This document shows positions 34,498-43,752 of a DNA stretch of 64,000 bases, in pieces (position 1 is the first letter of the stretch; every line of letters starts with the position of its first letter). The stretch covers positions 1 through 64,000 of the forward strand of contig NZ_QOCW01000016.1 of assembly GCF_003318295.1 (NCBI RefSeq), written 5' to 3'. A program made the position numbers and the translations under genes. Below the pieces are notes generated by a model. The model did no database searches. It worked only from the letters and a program-made list of their open reading frames with translations, and had not been told where the DNA came from. The DNA comes from Bacillus taeanensis (GTDB taxonomy: Bacteria > Bacillota > Bacilli > Bacillales > UBA6769).

Positions 34498-35781
34498 CTA
34501 AAACTGAAAACCAACACTTTGAGAATTCAATTCAGAATCCCAACTGCGCTTTTTATTATTTTTATTATCTGCTTTAAGCTCCGCACATAATCCATCAATA
34601 TTTACAGTTCGATCATAGTGCCACTGCAGTGCAATAGAGGTATATAATTCATTAAGCTGTGCAAAGGAAAATCCTTTTGTTTCCTTTACTACTTTCCCGA
34701 CAGCTTCTTGAGAAATAAACTGCGTGATTTCTTTTTTGAGTAAATACTCATAACGAAGCTCTTCTGTTGGCAGTTTTATTTCATAGGCGCGATCAAACCG
34801 GCCGGCACGATTTATAAGGGCGGGATCGATTTTTTCCGGATAATTTGTCGTACCGATTAAAAAGATGCCTTCTTTTGAAGTGGCCCCGTCTAACGTATTT
34901 AGAAAAACTGAACGAACATCTTCTGGCATCGAATCGATATCTTCAATGACAAGTACCATCGGCGCCATTTTCGCAACGGTTGAAAATACTTCGTGAATCG
35001 AATAGCTTGACGTAAATTCTGTAATCTGCCAGTACGCTACCGGAGCAGAAATGCTGTTGGCAATTGACTTCACCAGCGTTGTTTTTCCGTTACCAGGCTT
35101 TCCGTATAGTAGTATTCCTCTTTTATAAGGAATATTGTAAGTTTTGAAAAAACCGCCGCTTTCCGAGAAAAACTCATCGATCGAGCGATAAATTTCCTTT
35201 TTTAAATTTTCTTCTAAGAAGACGTCATCTCTTGTAACTAAGGTTGTGATTTTCTCTTTTTTACTGTCCACGCCATCTTCCATATCAGTAAAGACCGTTA
35301 CATGGTTACGAATATACTCTCTTTTTCGCTGTAAAATATACGCAAGAAATTCAACCATACACATATCATCTTTTGCGAAAACTAAATCATGATTCATGTC
35401 GCTGTGGCTTTGAAAAATAGGTGACTGCGCTAACGCCACGTTGAATTTTGGATAATAATAAAGGCCATTTGTAATTCTTGGCTTAAGAACAAATTCTAAC
35501 TTTTCGTCCGTATGATTAGACGAAATGGTCACCGTTTCTATGCCGTCAAATATATGAGAAATTAACGTTACTTCAGTGTTGTTATGCTGAAGATCTCCCT
35601 CTAAGATCTCCCAAATTTCATTTGTCGTTTCTTCATCTGCATACATTTTAAATTCAAAGCCAAACTCCTCAAACAATTTCGTTTTAATACTATTAATCAC
35701 AAATCCATACTCATAATAATTTGGAACTGTATTAGAATTGATTTCATTAAATTTAATAATATGATTTTGTTTCTTTATCAA
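34498..35781 (-). CDS. yjoB: AAA+ ATPase, YjoB-like
   Basis: A 427-aa protein with an N-terminal domain of about 200 aa and one AAA module. Walker A is GKPGNGKT, Walker B is VLVIEDIDS, sensor 1 is in FLIGTTNYPEKIDPAL, and arginine fingers lie in NRAGRFDRAYE. Length and domain order fit B. subtilis YjoB, a SigW-regulated ATPase with proposed chaperone-like activity. I see no SigW-type AAC/CGTA promoter upstream. TTG start with AGGAG about 10 nt before it. The downstream 47-aa peptide may be a partner. The symbol is tentative. Confidence 0.85.
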   Translation of the reverse strand: MIKKQNHIIKFNEINSNTVPNYYEYGFVINSIKTKLFEEFGFEFKMYADEETTNEIWEILEGDLQHNNTEVTLISHIFDGIETVTISSNHTDEKLEFVLKPRITNGLYYYPKFNVALAQSPIFQSHSDMNHDLVFAKDDMCMVEFLAYILQRKREYIRNHVTVFTDMEDGVDSKKEKITTLVTRDDVFLEENLKKEIYRSIDEFFSESGGFFKTYNIPYKRGILLYGKPGNGKTTLVKSIANSISAPVAYWQITEFTSSYSIHEVFSTVAKMAPMVLVIEDIDSMPEDVRSVFLNTLDGATSKEGIFLIGTTNYPEKIDPALINRAGRFDRAYEIKLPTEELRYEYLLKKEITQFISQEAVGKVVKETKGFSFAQLNELYTSIALQWHYDRTVNIDGLCAELKADNKNNKKRSWDSELNSQSVGFQF

Positions 35782-35940
35782 GTTTTTTTCTCCTATACGT
35801 TAATGGATTACCTATCTTTATTTTACTTCTAAAAACGTCACTAGAATAGCTGTAAAAATACCCACAAACCAATATACTTTTTAAATTCTTCAATGTTTTA
35901 AACATACTCTAACAAATTCCGAGTTATGAGAGAGAAAAAA

Positions 35941-36054
35941 ATGCGGTTCATTCTTGTATTTACAGTTCTATTAGCGATGTTTTTTCCATCATCCTCCTCC
36001 ACACCCCGAGAACAATATGTACAAGCAGACTTTATGAGAGAAGGAAATTTATAG
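35941..36054 (+). CDS. Possible small secreted peptide
   Basis: A 37-aa ORF: MRFILVFTVLLAMFFPSSSS looks like a signal peptide, followed by a short polar tail (TPREQYVQADFMREGNL). The ribosome site is only GAGAG. It lies in the 400-bp gap between the AAA+ ATPase and AarF genes, which otherwise holds nothing I can identify. Confidence 0.35.
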   Translation: MRFILVFTVLLAMFFPSSSSTPREQYVQADFMREGNL

Positions 36055-36180
36055 CCTTTTCCTAATGGCAAGGAATCTCTTATTTTTATGCTTTAGTTGA
36101 AACTCCTTCAAAGGTTTATCCTTATAAATAAAGAATATTTCTAGAGAGTTAATTTAATAAAGAATAGAGATGATCAATCA

Positions 36181-37803
36181 TTGAAAAAAGAAAATAAGTT
36201 CGTTCGAATGTGGAAAATCCTTTCAATGGCATTTCTTACCTTCATAACAGTTTACTCCTATAAATTGCGAAAAAAGCCTGAAGCAGAATGGGTAAAACTT
36301 TGGGAGAAAATTGGTGGGGATTTTCGAAAAACACTGTTTGAATTAGAGGGATTACTTATTAAAGTAGGCCAGTTATTAAGCATTCGCTCTGATTTGCTTC
36401 CAAATGCGTTTATAAGCCAAATTCAAGATCTTGTTGATAAAGTTCCCCCTTCCCCATGGCCAGAAATCAAAAAAATTTTAGAACAAGAATGGAACGGTCC
36501 AATTGAGAACACCCTTCTTTTCATTCATCCAGAAGCAGTTGCCTCCGCTTCAATTGGAGAAGTGTATCAAGGCGTATTAAAGAACGGAAAAAAGGTGGCA
36601 ATTAAAGTGCAGCGTCCAAACATCGCTTCAATTGTGCAAACAGATTTTCGAACACTTGCAATTGTTATTTGGCTTGCGCATCATTTCGCTCCTATTCCAA
36701 AACGATTTATTAACTTTAAAATGCTGTTCAAAGAACTGAAACAGGTGATTGAAAGAGAACTAGACTTTACAAAAGAAATGGAAGCTTCCCTCTCATTTCA
36801 AGAACGTTTTAAAAACAATCATGACATAAGAATTCCTAAAGTATATCAAGAGTTTAGTACATCGAAAGTATTAGTCATGGAATGGGTGGAAGGCGTTAAA
36901 ATAACAGATGTAGATGCCTTAGATGCTCTTAAAATAAGCCGCAAAGAGCTAGCGCAGCGTCTTATCGGAGTATTTCTTCCACAGTGGCTCGAGGCGGGAA
37001 TTTTCCACGCCGATCCGCACGCTGGGAACGTACTAGTCGGAAGCGATGGTAAAATCATCTTACTTGATTTTGGAATGGTTGGTGATATTTCAAAAAAAGA
37101 TGCCGCCAACTTCCAAACATTAATTGAAGCACTACTTGCAAAAAATTACTCAAAAGCAGTAAACTGTTTCTCACAATTAGGATTTTTACTTCCAGACGCG
37201 GAAACAAAAACGATCGAACACCTTTTAGCTGAAATGATGTCCTATCATCCTTCCCAGCTAAAAGAAATGGATCTTTTGTCTGTAAAAAAAGAAATGAATG
37301 ATCTCGTTCAAGCACTCCCCATTCAAGTGCCAACACGTTTTGCCTTTTTAGGACGAGCTTTTGTCACAATTGAAGGGATACTTTATACGATTGCTCCACA
37401 TGAAGAACTAATTGAGGTTGGAAAACCCGTTTTTTTAGAATGGGTAAAAGACCAGGGCAAAAACAAATGGAGTTTTGTTCTGTCATGGTTAAACGCTCAG
37501 CCTCTTTTTAAACTGCTTCATTCGGCTGCAGAATTCTTAGAAACACCACAGCGCTTAGAAAAGTTAAAAGAAACCGAGCAGCGAAGAAGCTTTACTTTTA
37601 CTATATATGAAAATCAAAAAAAGCAGCTCTTTCAATTAAGTTTTTTAGGAGTGCTCGGCACACTAGCAGGCATTTATATGAATCATACACTAATATGGCA
37701 AATATCATTAGGAACAGCAGGACTTTCTATTATCAGCTATTTCATTTGCAGCCATAAACAAAGAAAATGGTTAAAACATATGCCGAAAAAACGAAAAGGT
37801 TAA
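36181..37803 (+). CDS. ABC1/UbiB (AarF) family kinase-like protein
   Basis: A 540-aa member of the atypical kinase family ABC1/ADCK/UbiB. The invariant KxGQ motif is in LIKVGQLLSIRSDLLP. The Ala-rich nucleotide loop is in ASASIGEVYQGVLKNGKKVA, with catalytic K in VAIKVQRP, ExD-type EVxR-like ERELDFTKEM, HADPHAGNV and DFGMVGD. Two C-terminal membrane helices follow. In many organisms the family supports quinone synthesis or lipid handling. Stands alone here, so the role is not defined. TTG start; the ribosome site is modest (GAGATGATC). Confidence 0.9.
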   Translation: MKKENKFVRMWKILSMAFLTFITVYSYKLRKKPEAEWVKLWEKIGGDFRKTLFELEGLLIKVGQLLSIRSDLLPNAFISQIQDLVDKVPPSPWPEIKKILEQEWNGPIENTLLFIHPEAVASASIGEVYQGVLKNGKKVAIKVQRPNIASIVQTDFRTLAIVIWLAHHFAPIPKRFINFKMLFKELKQVIERELDFTKEMEASLSFQERFKNNHDIRIPKVYQEFSTSKVLVMEWVEGVKITDVDALDALKISRKELAQRLIGVFLPQWLEAGIFHADPHAGNVLVGSDGKIILLDFGMVGDISKKDAANFQTLIEALLAKNYSKAVNCFSQLGFLLPDAETKTIEHLLAEMMSYHPSQLKEMDLLSVKKEMNDLVQALPIQVPTRFAFLGRAFVTIEGILYTIAPHEELIEVGKPVFLEWVKDQGKNKWSFVLSWLNAQPLFKLLHSAAEFLETPQRLEKLKETEQRRSFTFTIYENQKKQLFQLSFLGVLGTLAGIYMNHTLIWQISLGTAGLSIISYFICSHKQRKWLKHMPKKRKG

Positions 37804-37825
37804 CAACCTTCAGAGCAGCCGCAAT

Positions 37826-37862
37826 AAAGAAGCTCACTGTATGTTTTACAGTTAGCTTCTTT
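37826..37862. terminator. Bidirectional terminator
   Basis: AAAGAAGCT...CTGTA pairs with TACAG...AGCTTCTTT between the convergent AarF and MFS genes. Confidence 0.8.
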
Positions 37863-37896
37863 AATCTGCTTGACTTCATTTTTGCATTATTAAAAC

Positions 37897-39090
37897 CTAC
37901 CGATTTGTCCACAGCTTTTTCTGCGCATGAGGTGCTGTATGTTTCATTTGATTATATCGGTAAAACAGAAAGATTAACACTGATGCAGCAAACGTCATGC
38001 CAGCCATAAGCTGATACAGTGTTTGTGAGCCTAAATGATCTAACGTCCAACCGCCGCCGGTCCCACCAATTGCTCCCCCGACTCCGAAGCATATCGACGT
38101 TAAAAGCGCCTGACCTGTGCTTCTTAAATGATCTGGAACAGTACGAACAGCCATCTGCATCGCAATCAGCCAAAAAAGACCAAAGGTAATGCCTTGAGAA
38201 ACTTGCAGGAACGTCACAATGGACGGAGAGCTAATAAAGCCATATAAAAGCCAGCGTATGGTGTATAAGGCAGCAACAATTGATAATAAAAATAATTCAT
38301 CAAACGCTTTTATTTTTTTCGCAAGATAATAAAATACTGGAACTTCACTTAACGCAGCTAAGGACCAGGCAAGACCAATCCAAAATGTTGTCGCACCAAG
38401 ACTTTCTAAATGCAGCACAATCATCATGTCATTAATCCGATGTGGAATTAACACAAGTAAACATAATAATAAAAAAGACATAAATAAACGATTCTTTAAA
38501 ATCTCACCTATAGACTTCAAATTTACTGGTGCAGATGAAGTATCTTGATCTCTTAAAAACGATAATACGATTAGAGTGAGGAGAATCGTAACTAAAAACG
38601 GAAAAAATAATCGTTCAATTCCAATCGATTGCAAGATCGGACTAGAAACGAATGCAATGAAGAAAAAACCAAGTGATCCCCATAAACGAATTTTTCCATA
38701 TTCATGTTTATTAGCCCCAAGACTCTTTAAACTCATACTATCAATAAGCGGAGTACAAGGTGATAAAGCAAAATGAAACAACAAAAAAGAAAGAAAGACA
38801 ACCAAAAAAGAGTCATGAAAAAAGACCCCAAAACTGGAAGCGATTACACCAAAATATAAAAAAATTAATATTCTTTTAACTGTTTTATATTTATCACTTA
38901 TAAATCCTATAATAGGCTGTGCTGCAATACTAATAAGCGGTGCGACCCCCATCACCGTCCCTATTTCTACAGAGCTAAACCCTTTTATATGTAGAAACAG
39001 CGGCAAAAAAGGAAGAATTGTCGCCTTACCGCCAATATGAAAAAAACTAAGAGCTTTTAAGAAAGAAATTTGTTTTATACGCTCTTCCAC
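37897..39090 (-). CDS. MFS transporter (MFS_1-like, HcaT/LacY-like group)
   Basis: A 397-aa transporter with about 12 helices. FFHIGGKATILPFLPLFL forms helix 1, GFISDKYKTVKRILIF is motif A, and LWGSLGFFFIAF and GQALLTSICFGVGGAIGGTG are typical of the group that includes nucleoside and phenylpropionate carriers. A GTG start at 39088-39090 follows GGGGGGAG but with short spacing; an upstream start at 39135 is possible. No catabolic genes lie beside it, so the substrate is unknown. Confidence 0.85.
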   Translation of the reverse strand: MEERIKQISFLKALSFFHIGGKATILPFLPLFLHIKGFSSVEIGTVMGVAPLISIAAQPIIGFISDKYKTVKRILIFLYFGVIASSFGVFFHDSFLVVFLSFLLFHFALSPCTPLIDSMSLKSLGANKHEYGKIRLWGSLGFFFIAFVSSPILQSIGIERLFFPFLVTILLTLIVLSFLRDQDTSSAPVNLKSIGEILKNRLFMSFLLLCLLVLIPHRINDMMIVLHLESLGATTFWIGLAWSLAALSEVPVFYYLAKKIKAFDELFLLSIVAALYTIRWLLYGFISSPSIVTFLQVSQGITFGLFWLIAMQMAVRTVPDHLRSTGQALLTSICFGVGGAIGGTGGGWTLDHLGSQTLYQLMAGMTFAASVLIFLFYRYNQMKHTAPHAQKKLWTNR

Positions 39091-39403
39091 ATATCTCCCC
39101 CCATGTTTTATTTCGAATGTTTTACATTTTACCATTAATTAACTAAAATAACACTTATTATGCTTGTCCGCTAAAATGAGATAAAAAACTTATTTATTCT
39201 TCAATTAATTCATATCGACTAATATACTAACCTTTTTAAAAGAAATCGACACTATCTGGCAAAGCATTAACACAGCAAGCATCCTCTATAAAAATAAAGA
39301 AGGTAGCGGTCACCGCATCAGGGAAGCAAACATACAAAGAAGCCAAAGATCTTTGGCTTCTTTCGTTAGAAAAACATCGATTTATTTACTTTTTTCAATC
39401 CTT
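39091..39403. other. Intergenic region with a bidirectional terminator
   Basis: 39336-39363 is a near-perfect palindrome (AAAGAAGCCAAAG/CTTTGGCTTCTTT) that would end the histidine-kinase transcript. 39243-39330 reads as an open frame on the plus strand (EIDTIWQSINTASILYKNKE) without a start signal, perhaps a gene fragment. I see nothing else. Confidence 0.5.
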
Positions 39404-41647
39404 TTATGGGTTTTGTTTTCCCTTCTCTTCCAATGGTAATGTGATTTTAAAGACTGTTCCGTCATTATTAGAAGAAACAAGCTCAATACTGCCCTCATGA
39501 CTTTCAACAATTTGCTTAATAATTGTTAAACCTAGCCCTGTCCCAGCTTCTTTACTACTTACAAAAGGTTCAAATATGTTAGCTTGTATCTCCTCAGGTA
39601 CCCCTTTTCCGTTATCTTCTATAAAAATGTGCACTTTATCTTGCTCGAGCTGTGAAGAAATATGAATTTCCCCTTTTTCATTTATCGCCTGAATACTGTT
39701 TATAATGAGATTAAGAAACACTTGCTTCATTTGATTTACGTCCATATATACTGTCACTTGATCTAAGTTAACTTGAATCGATGTATTAGACGAGTAATTC
39801 ATATGAAGAAGCGGCATAATTTCTGCTATTACTTCATCTAAAGAAGCCTCTTTCATGTTTAAACTAGGTTTCGCTAACACCAGCATATCGTGAACAATTT
39901 TATTAATACGCTCTATTTCTTTTAATATAAGAGATGTATGATGTTTATGACGCTCTTTTTCTGAGAGTTCTGCATTCATAAGATGGATAAATCCTTGAAT
40001 AACAGCTAATGGATTTTTTATCTCATGTGCGGCTCCTGATGCTAATTCCCCAACCAGAGCTAATTTTTCTGTACGATGAACTCTTTTTTCTAATTGATCA
40101 ATTTCAGATACATTAATAAAATGAAAAATTCTACCTATTATCTTTCTATTGTCATCAACTAGAGGAGATTGGGAAACTAAAAACTTATACGTGTTTTCTG
40201 ATATCTTAAATGATATTTTCCGTGTTTTGAAAAACTCTTCAGAACAAAGCAGATTCCAAAACTCCGTGTTTACTGAACAAGACACTTTTTCTGTGCAAAT
40301 CCTTTTTATTTCTATTGCATCTAATTGTGTTAACTCTTTTGCCTTCCCATTTAATTCAATTTCATTCGTTTGATTATGAATCGTTATAATACCTATTGGA
40401 AGAGAAGCTAAAATTTGTTCTCGAAATAACTTTTCATTTAAAAGCTTTTCAAATGATTGATGTAAGCTTAAAGACATCTGATTAATAGAGCCTGTCAGCT
40501 TTTTAAATTCATATTGTCCATCTGAAACAGCCGTTAACCCATATTCTCCTTTAGAAATACGCTCTACTTTTCCGACTAGAAGGTCGATATTTTTATAAAT
40601 ACGTTTAAAAAAATTAGAAGTTAAAAGATATAAGACAAGCAATGAAATAAATCCTGCTAAACTAATAAGAATGGATTGACGAATGAGCGGTTGACTCATT
40701 TCTCCATAATCAAAAGCCATATAAATTACTTGGTTCTCTTCAACAGGAAGAAACACTTTATATAATTTTTTTCCGTTAACCTGCTGGATATAGGAGACCT
40801 TCTTAGGATTGTTAACCATACTTTTTAATGCTTTTAGGTCTCGTTCACTTTGATAGTCAAATGTTCCATGTACAATTTTTTTTGCCGGAGGATATAGCTG
40901 CTGCTCCAATAAAGGGTTAACAAAAACTTTCGGATTTAAAATGGCTACTTCATCTAAATAAGAATTTTTAGTTTTCATCTGAGCAATCGAAGAACTAGGT
41001 CCTACTTCATTAAGAAATTGATACACTTCATCTGCTTCAATATATGGATTGATAATATAAGAAGCTTGAGGCGAATGATAATAAGCATACTTAAAAAAGA
41101 CTGGTTCGTTTTGATGGGATCCAGACTGGGCAATAGGAAGAACAATCATGTTTTTCTCAAGGAAGGTCGCTCCCTCTATCACAGCTTTTTCACCCTTTAA
41201 CAGCATATTAATAGTTTCATAAAATCCAAATTCCTTTGAACTAAATCCAACCTCCACAGGATCTGTTGATCTCATACCTACAATGTCATCTTCTTTTCTT
41301 GCAAACAAAGTAATTCCAGCTAAACCTAACTCTTTCTGTACAGCTAACAAATCTTGATTTGTAATGTCATCTATACTTTTTCCTTTTAATATTTCTGCTG
41401 TATATTTTGCATAAGAAATTAGTTTTAAATCAATTTGATGCTCCAAGGATTCAGCCGCCAAATTAGTATTTTCAATTTCACGCTTTATGTTTTGAGCAAT
41501 AATATGTGACTGCTTATCCACTTCATCATTAATTTGTCCATTAATAAAATATAATTGAATTGCTTCAGATAACAAAACGATAACAAGTAATGCTAAAAGA
41601 ACCCGTATTAAAAACAAGTTTCGTAACGTCATATTTTTATTAATCAT
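39404..41647 (-). CDS. Sensor histidine kinase with large extracellular domain, HAMP and PAS
   Basis: A 747-aa orphan kinase. Helix 1 (about residues 11-33) and helix 2 (SILISLAGFISLLVLYLLTS, about 333-352) enclose a double-Cache-sized sensor domain of about 300 aa. HAMP follows, then a PAS domain with four Cys (ICTEKVSCSVNTE, LLCSE), HisKA with H in ASGAAHEIKNPLAVI, and an HATPase domain (N in NLIINSIQAI, DNGKGVPEE, GTGLGL). The HisKA/HATPase type resembles Bacillus sporulation kinases. No response regulator is adjacent. The start ATG at 41645-41647 is set by AAGGAAG; an upstream ATG lacks one. Confidence 0.9.
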   Translation of the reverse strand: MINKNMTLRNLFLIRVLLALLVIVLLSEAIQLYFINGQINDEVDKQSHIIAQNIKREIENTNLAAESLEHQIDLKLISYAKYTAEILKGKSIDDITNQDLLAVQKELGLAGITLFARKEDDIVGMRSTDPVEVGFSSKEFGFYETINMLLKGEKAVIEGATFLEKNMIVLPIAQSGSHQNEPVFFKYAYYHSPQASYIINPYIEADEVYQFLNEVGPSSSIAQMKTKNSYLDEVAILNPKVFVNPLLEQQLYPPAKKIVHGTFDYQSERDLKALKSMVNNPKKVSYIQQVNGKKLYKVFLPVEENQVIYMAFDYGEMSQPLIRQSILISLAGFISLLVLYLLTSNFFKRIYKNIDLLVGKVERISKGEYGLTAVSDGQYEFKKLTGSINQMSLSLHQSFEKLLNEKLFREQILASLPIGIITIHNQTNEIELNGKAKELTQLDAIEIKRICTEKVSCSVNTEFWNLLCSEEFFKTRKISFKISENTYKFLVSQSPLVDDNRKIIGRIFHFINVSEIDQLEKRVHRTEKLALVGELASGAAHEIKNPLAVIQGFIHLMNAELSEKERHKHHTSLILKEIERINKIVHDMLVLAKPSLNMKEASLDEVIAEIMPLLHMNYSSNTSIQVNLDQVTVYMDVNQMKQVFLNLIINSIQAINEKGEIHISSQLEQDKVHIFIEDNGKGVPEEIQANIFEPFVSSKEAGTGLGLTIIKQIVESHEGSIELVSSNNDGTVFKITLPLEEKGKQNP

Positions 41648-41773
41648 AAAAATCTTCCTTAACACTCTCTCACAACACTCTCATTTAATAAATTATTTTC
41701 ACCTTATTCCCTACTATTGTACTAGGATTATATCATACAACAGATCAGTAAAATAACAAATAAAAAATAACCA

Positions 41774-41803
41774 TTGACAAATTAATATAAAATATTTTAT
41801 GAT
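41774..41803 (+). promoter_or_regulatory. Sigma-A promoter of the Mn-riboswitch operon
   Basis: TTGACA (41774-41779), an 18-bp spacer, TATGAT (41798-41803). It lies about 20 bp before the riboswitch. Confidence 0.75.
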
Positions 41804-41824
41804 TGATTTATTAAATTGAATAGT

Positions 41825-41950
41825 TCTCCTAAAGGGGAGTAGCTTTTACAGCATAGTCGTCATTTCAGAGTGTTTACACTCTCGGCTGTGTTGGCAGCAT
41901 TTATGTTGTTAGCAAGACCTTTACCTATTTATTGGTAAAGGTCTTTATTT
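41825..41950 (+). promoter_or_regulatory. yybP-ykoY manganese riboswitch
   Basis: The conserved pieces occur in order: CCTAAAGGGGAGTAGC, GTCGTCA, a variable hairpin (GAGTGTTTACACTC), CTCGGCTGTGTTGGCAGC, TGTTGTTAGCAAGACCTTT, then a hairpin GACCTTTACC/GGTAAAGGTC (41916-41943). Known members sense Mn2+ and often precede TerC/YkoY or YybP exporters; here TerC is the third gene. A second hairpin (41958-41987) is complementary to the first, giving mutually exclusive folds. Confidence 0.88.
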
Positions 41951-41957
41951 GTCTTTA

Positions 41958-41997
41958 AAACCTTTACCAATAAATAGGTAAAGGTTTTTTCTTTTTT
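41958..41997 (+). terminator. Riboswitch-controlled terminator
   Basis: AAACCTTTACC/GGTAAAGGTTT followed by TTTCTTTTTT. Its arms can also pair with those of the preceding hairpin (41916-41943), which suits an on/off switch. The 41998-42173 leader holds only a doubtful 20-codon GTG frame. Confidence 0.75.
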
Positions 41998-42173
41998 CTA
42001 AATCAGTAAAAACTATTAAACAGAAAGGAATTAAACGAGAGTAAAAGTGAAAAAAAGTTTCTTTAAATCCTTTAATGGGAAGAAACAAATAAGCAATTAT
42101 AACAAATAAAGGACAAGTAAAAAATGTTTTAAAGACACTATTGTAAACCATAAATAATGGAAGGTGATATGCA

Positions 42174-42563
42174 TTGATATTAAGAAAAGCAATGTCTTTA
42201 TTAGGAATAGGTTCAGCAAAAATCGATTTAATTTTAGAAAAAGAAAGGTTTCATCCAGGCGAAGATGTTCACGGGTATTTCTTATTAAAAGGCGGAACAA
42301 TTGAACAGCAGCTTAAACGAATTGATTGTGATTTAGTGATGGTTGATAAAAAAACTGGAATAGAAGAAATCTTAGATTCAGCAACTATTTTAACGTCAAA
42401 ACTTATCGAAGCAGATGAAGAAAATAAATTACCTTTTACATTTAAAATTCCAGACACGATTCAAGGGTCAAACCCAAATGTCTCTTACCGCTTCAACACA
42501 AAGCTCACTTTTAATCAAGGTGTTGAAAGTTTAGACGAAGATGTGATTCATATTACTTCTTAA
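42174..42563 (+). CDS. Spo0M-type arrestin-fold protein, N-terminal domain only
   Basis: A 129-aa protein with the Spo0M opening pattern (GIGSAKIDLILEKERFHPGE, then VHGYFLLKGGTIEQQLKRID). Spo0M of Bacillus is about 258 aa with two arrestin-like lobes. This one ends after the first lobe, with a proper stop and no downstream remainder, so it is a short family form rather than an obvious truncation. TTG start with GGAAGGTGAT upstream. First gene of the Mn-riboswitch operon. Spo0M affects sporulation and cell envelope; a link to manganese is inferred from the operon only. Confidence 0.8.
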   Translation: MILRKAMSLLGIGSAKIDLILEKERFHPGEDVHGYFLLKGGTIEQQLKRIDCDLVMVDKKTGIEEILDSATILTSKLIEADEENKLPFTFKIPDTIQGSNPNVSYRFNTKLTFNQGVESLDEDVIHITS

Positions 42564-42588
42564 AAATCGGTAAGGAGAAATGATTTCA

Positions 42589-42873
42589 ATGAAACTAGCA
42601 AAGTATTTCAAAAGATTAAAATTCATTTTTAAAGTTAAGAAGTTTATTCCTTTCTTAAAAGAGTTCTTTCTCTCAGGAGAAGTGTTGTTCCAGAAAAAAG
42701 TGATAAGCGTCTTCATGATACTCGCTTATGTTTTCTTTCCATTTGATTTGATCCCTGATTTTCTATCGTTCTTTGGAATCATTGATGATGTGGTGATTGC
42801 GACCTTTCTATTAGAAAGAATGATCAAAATGGCACCGCAGTCTCTGAAAGAAAAATACGCTTTATTTGATTAA
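42589..42873 (+). CDS. DUF1232 (YkvA-like) membrane protein
   Basis: A 94-aa protein with the DUF1232 signature in YVFFPFDLIPDFLSFFGIID, followed by DVVIATFLLERM. It probably inserts one or two helices in the membrane; the PFDLIPD turn is nearly invariant in the family. The ATG at 42589 is preferred because GGAG at 42574-42577 is too close to the ATG at 42580. It sits 25 bp after the Spo0M-like gene and 26 bp before terC. Function of the family unknown. Confidence 0.85.
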   Translation: MKLAKYFKRLKFIFKVKKFIPFLKEFFLSGEVLFQKKVISVFMILAYVFFPFDLIPDFLSFFGIIDDVVIATFLLERMIKMAPQSLKEKYALFD

Positions 42874-42899
42874 TAAATTTAAAAAGAGGTGGGTAAATT

Positions 42900-43685
42900 A
42901 TGGAACTATCGGTTTTATTTGAATACAGCTGGGTTTTGCTTCTATTAGTTGCGCTTGAAGGCCTTTTGGCAGCTGATAATGCACTTGTGTTAGCCATTAT
43001 GGTGAAACACCTTCCAGAAGAAGAACGAAGAAAAGCATTGTTTTACGGACTTGCCGGTGCCTTTGTATTCCGGTTCACTTCACTGTTTGCCATTTCTTTC
43101 CTTGTCGATGTATGGCAGGTGCAGGCAATCGGAGCTCTCTATTTGTTATTTATCGCTATTAATCATATTGTTAGAAAAAAACTTTTAAATAAAGGCAAAG
43201 AGGAAATAATAACCAAAAAGAAAAAAGCAGGATTCTGGGGAACAGTTTTTAAAGTAGAATTAGCAGACATTGCGTTTGCAGTGGACTCGATTTTAGCAGC
43301 TGTCGCATTAGCCGTAACGCTTCCAAATACAAACCTCCCTCAAATTGGTGGACTTGACGGCGGAAAATTTCTCGTTATTTTTGCGGGCGGCTTAATCGGA
43401 TTAATTATTATGCGGTTTGCGGCTAACTTCTTTGTGAAATTGCTTCACTCAAAGCCAGGATTAGAAATTGCGGCGTTTCTTATTGTTGGATGGGTCGGAG
43501 TGAAATTATCTGTTTATACATTATCACATCCAGCACTAGCCGTATTACCAGAAGGGTTTGCAAAATCACCTGCATGGAAAATCACCTTCTATGCTGTGCT
43601 TATTTTAATCGCCTTAGGCGGCTGGTTTCTATCAAAAGAAAACAAGGAAACATCTACTTCAGAAAAATCTAATAAAACAGGTTAA
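42900..43685 (+). CDS. TerC-family manganese exporter (YkoY/MeeY-like)
   Basis: A 261-aa protein with about seven helices. LEGLLAADNALVLAIMVKHL carries the conserved Asp-Asn of helix 1-2, and the second acidic membrane motif is VELADIAFAVDSILAAVALA. Bacterial TerC proteins such as MeeY/YkoY export Mn2+ to charge secreted metalloenzymes. A yybP-ykoY riboswitch about 1 kb upstream, in the same transcript, supports this. AAAAAGAGGTGGGT precedes the ATG. The tail (KENKETSTSEKSNKTG) is cytosolic or extracellular and not conserved. Confidence 0.92.
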   Translation: MELSVLFEYSWVLLLLVALEGLLAADNALVLAIMVKHLPEEERRKALFYGLAGAFVFRFTSLFAISFLVDVWQVQAIGALYLLFIAINHIVRKKLLNKGKEEIITKKKKAGFWGTVFKVELADIAFAVDSILAAVALAVTLPNTNLPQIGGLDGGKFLVIFAGGLIGLIIMRFAANFFVKLLHSKPGLEIAAFLIVGWVGVKLSVYTLSHPALAVLPEGFAKSPAWKITFYAVLILIALGGWFLSKENKETSTSEKSNKTG

Positions 43686-43719
43686 TCTAAAAGATACTTT
43701 CTTGAAAAACACAGCTTAA

Positions 43720-43752
43720 GCATCATCACTTTTAATAGGTGGTGATGCTTTT
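43720..43752 (+). terminator. Terminator of the terC operon
   Basis: GCATCATCAC pairs with GTGGTGATGC (one G-U), followed by TTTTCTTTATTT. Confidence 0.8.

Noticed and set aside
42045-42110. 20-codon GTG-initiated leader peptide after the Mn riboswitch
   Set aside because: No ribosome site of quality and no recognisable sequence; probably untranslated leader.
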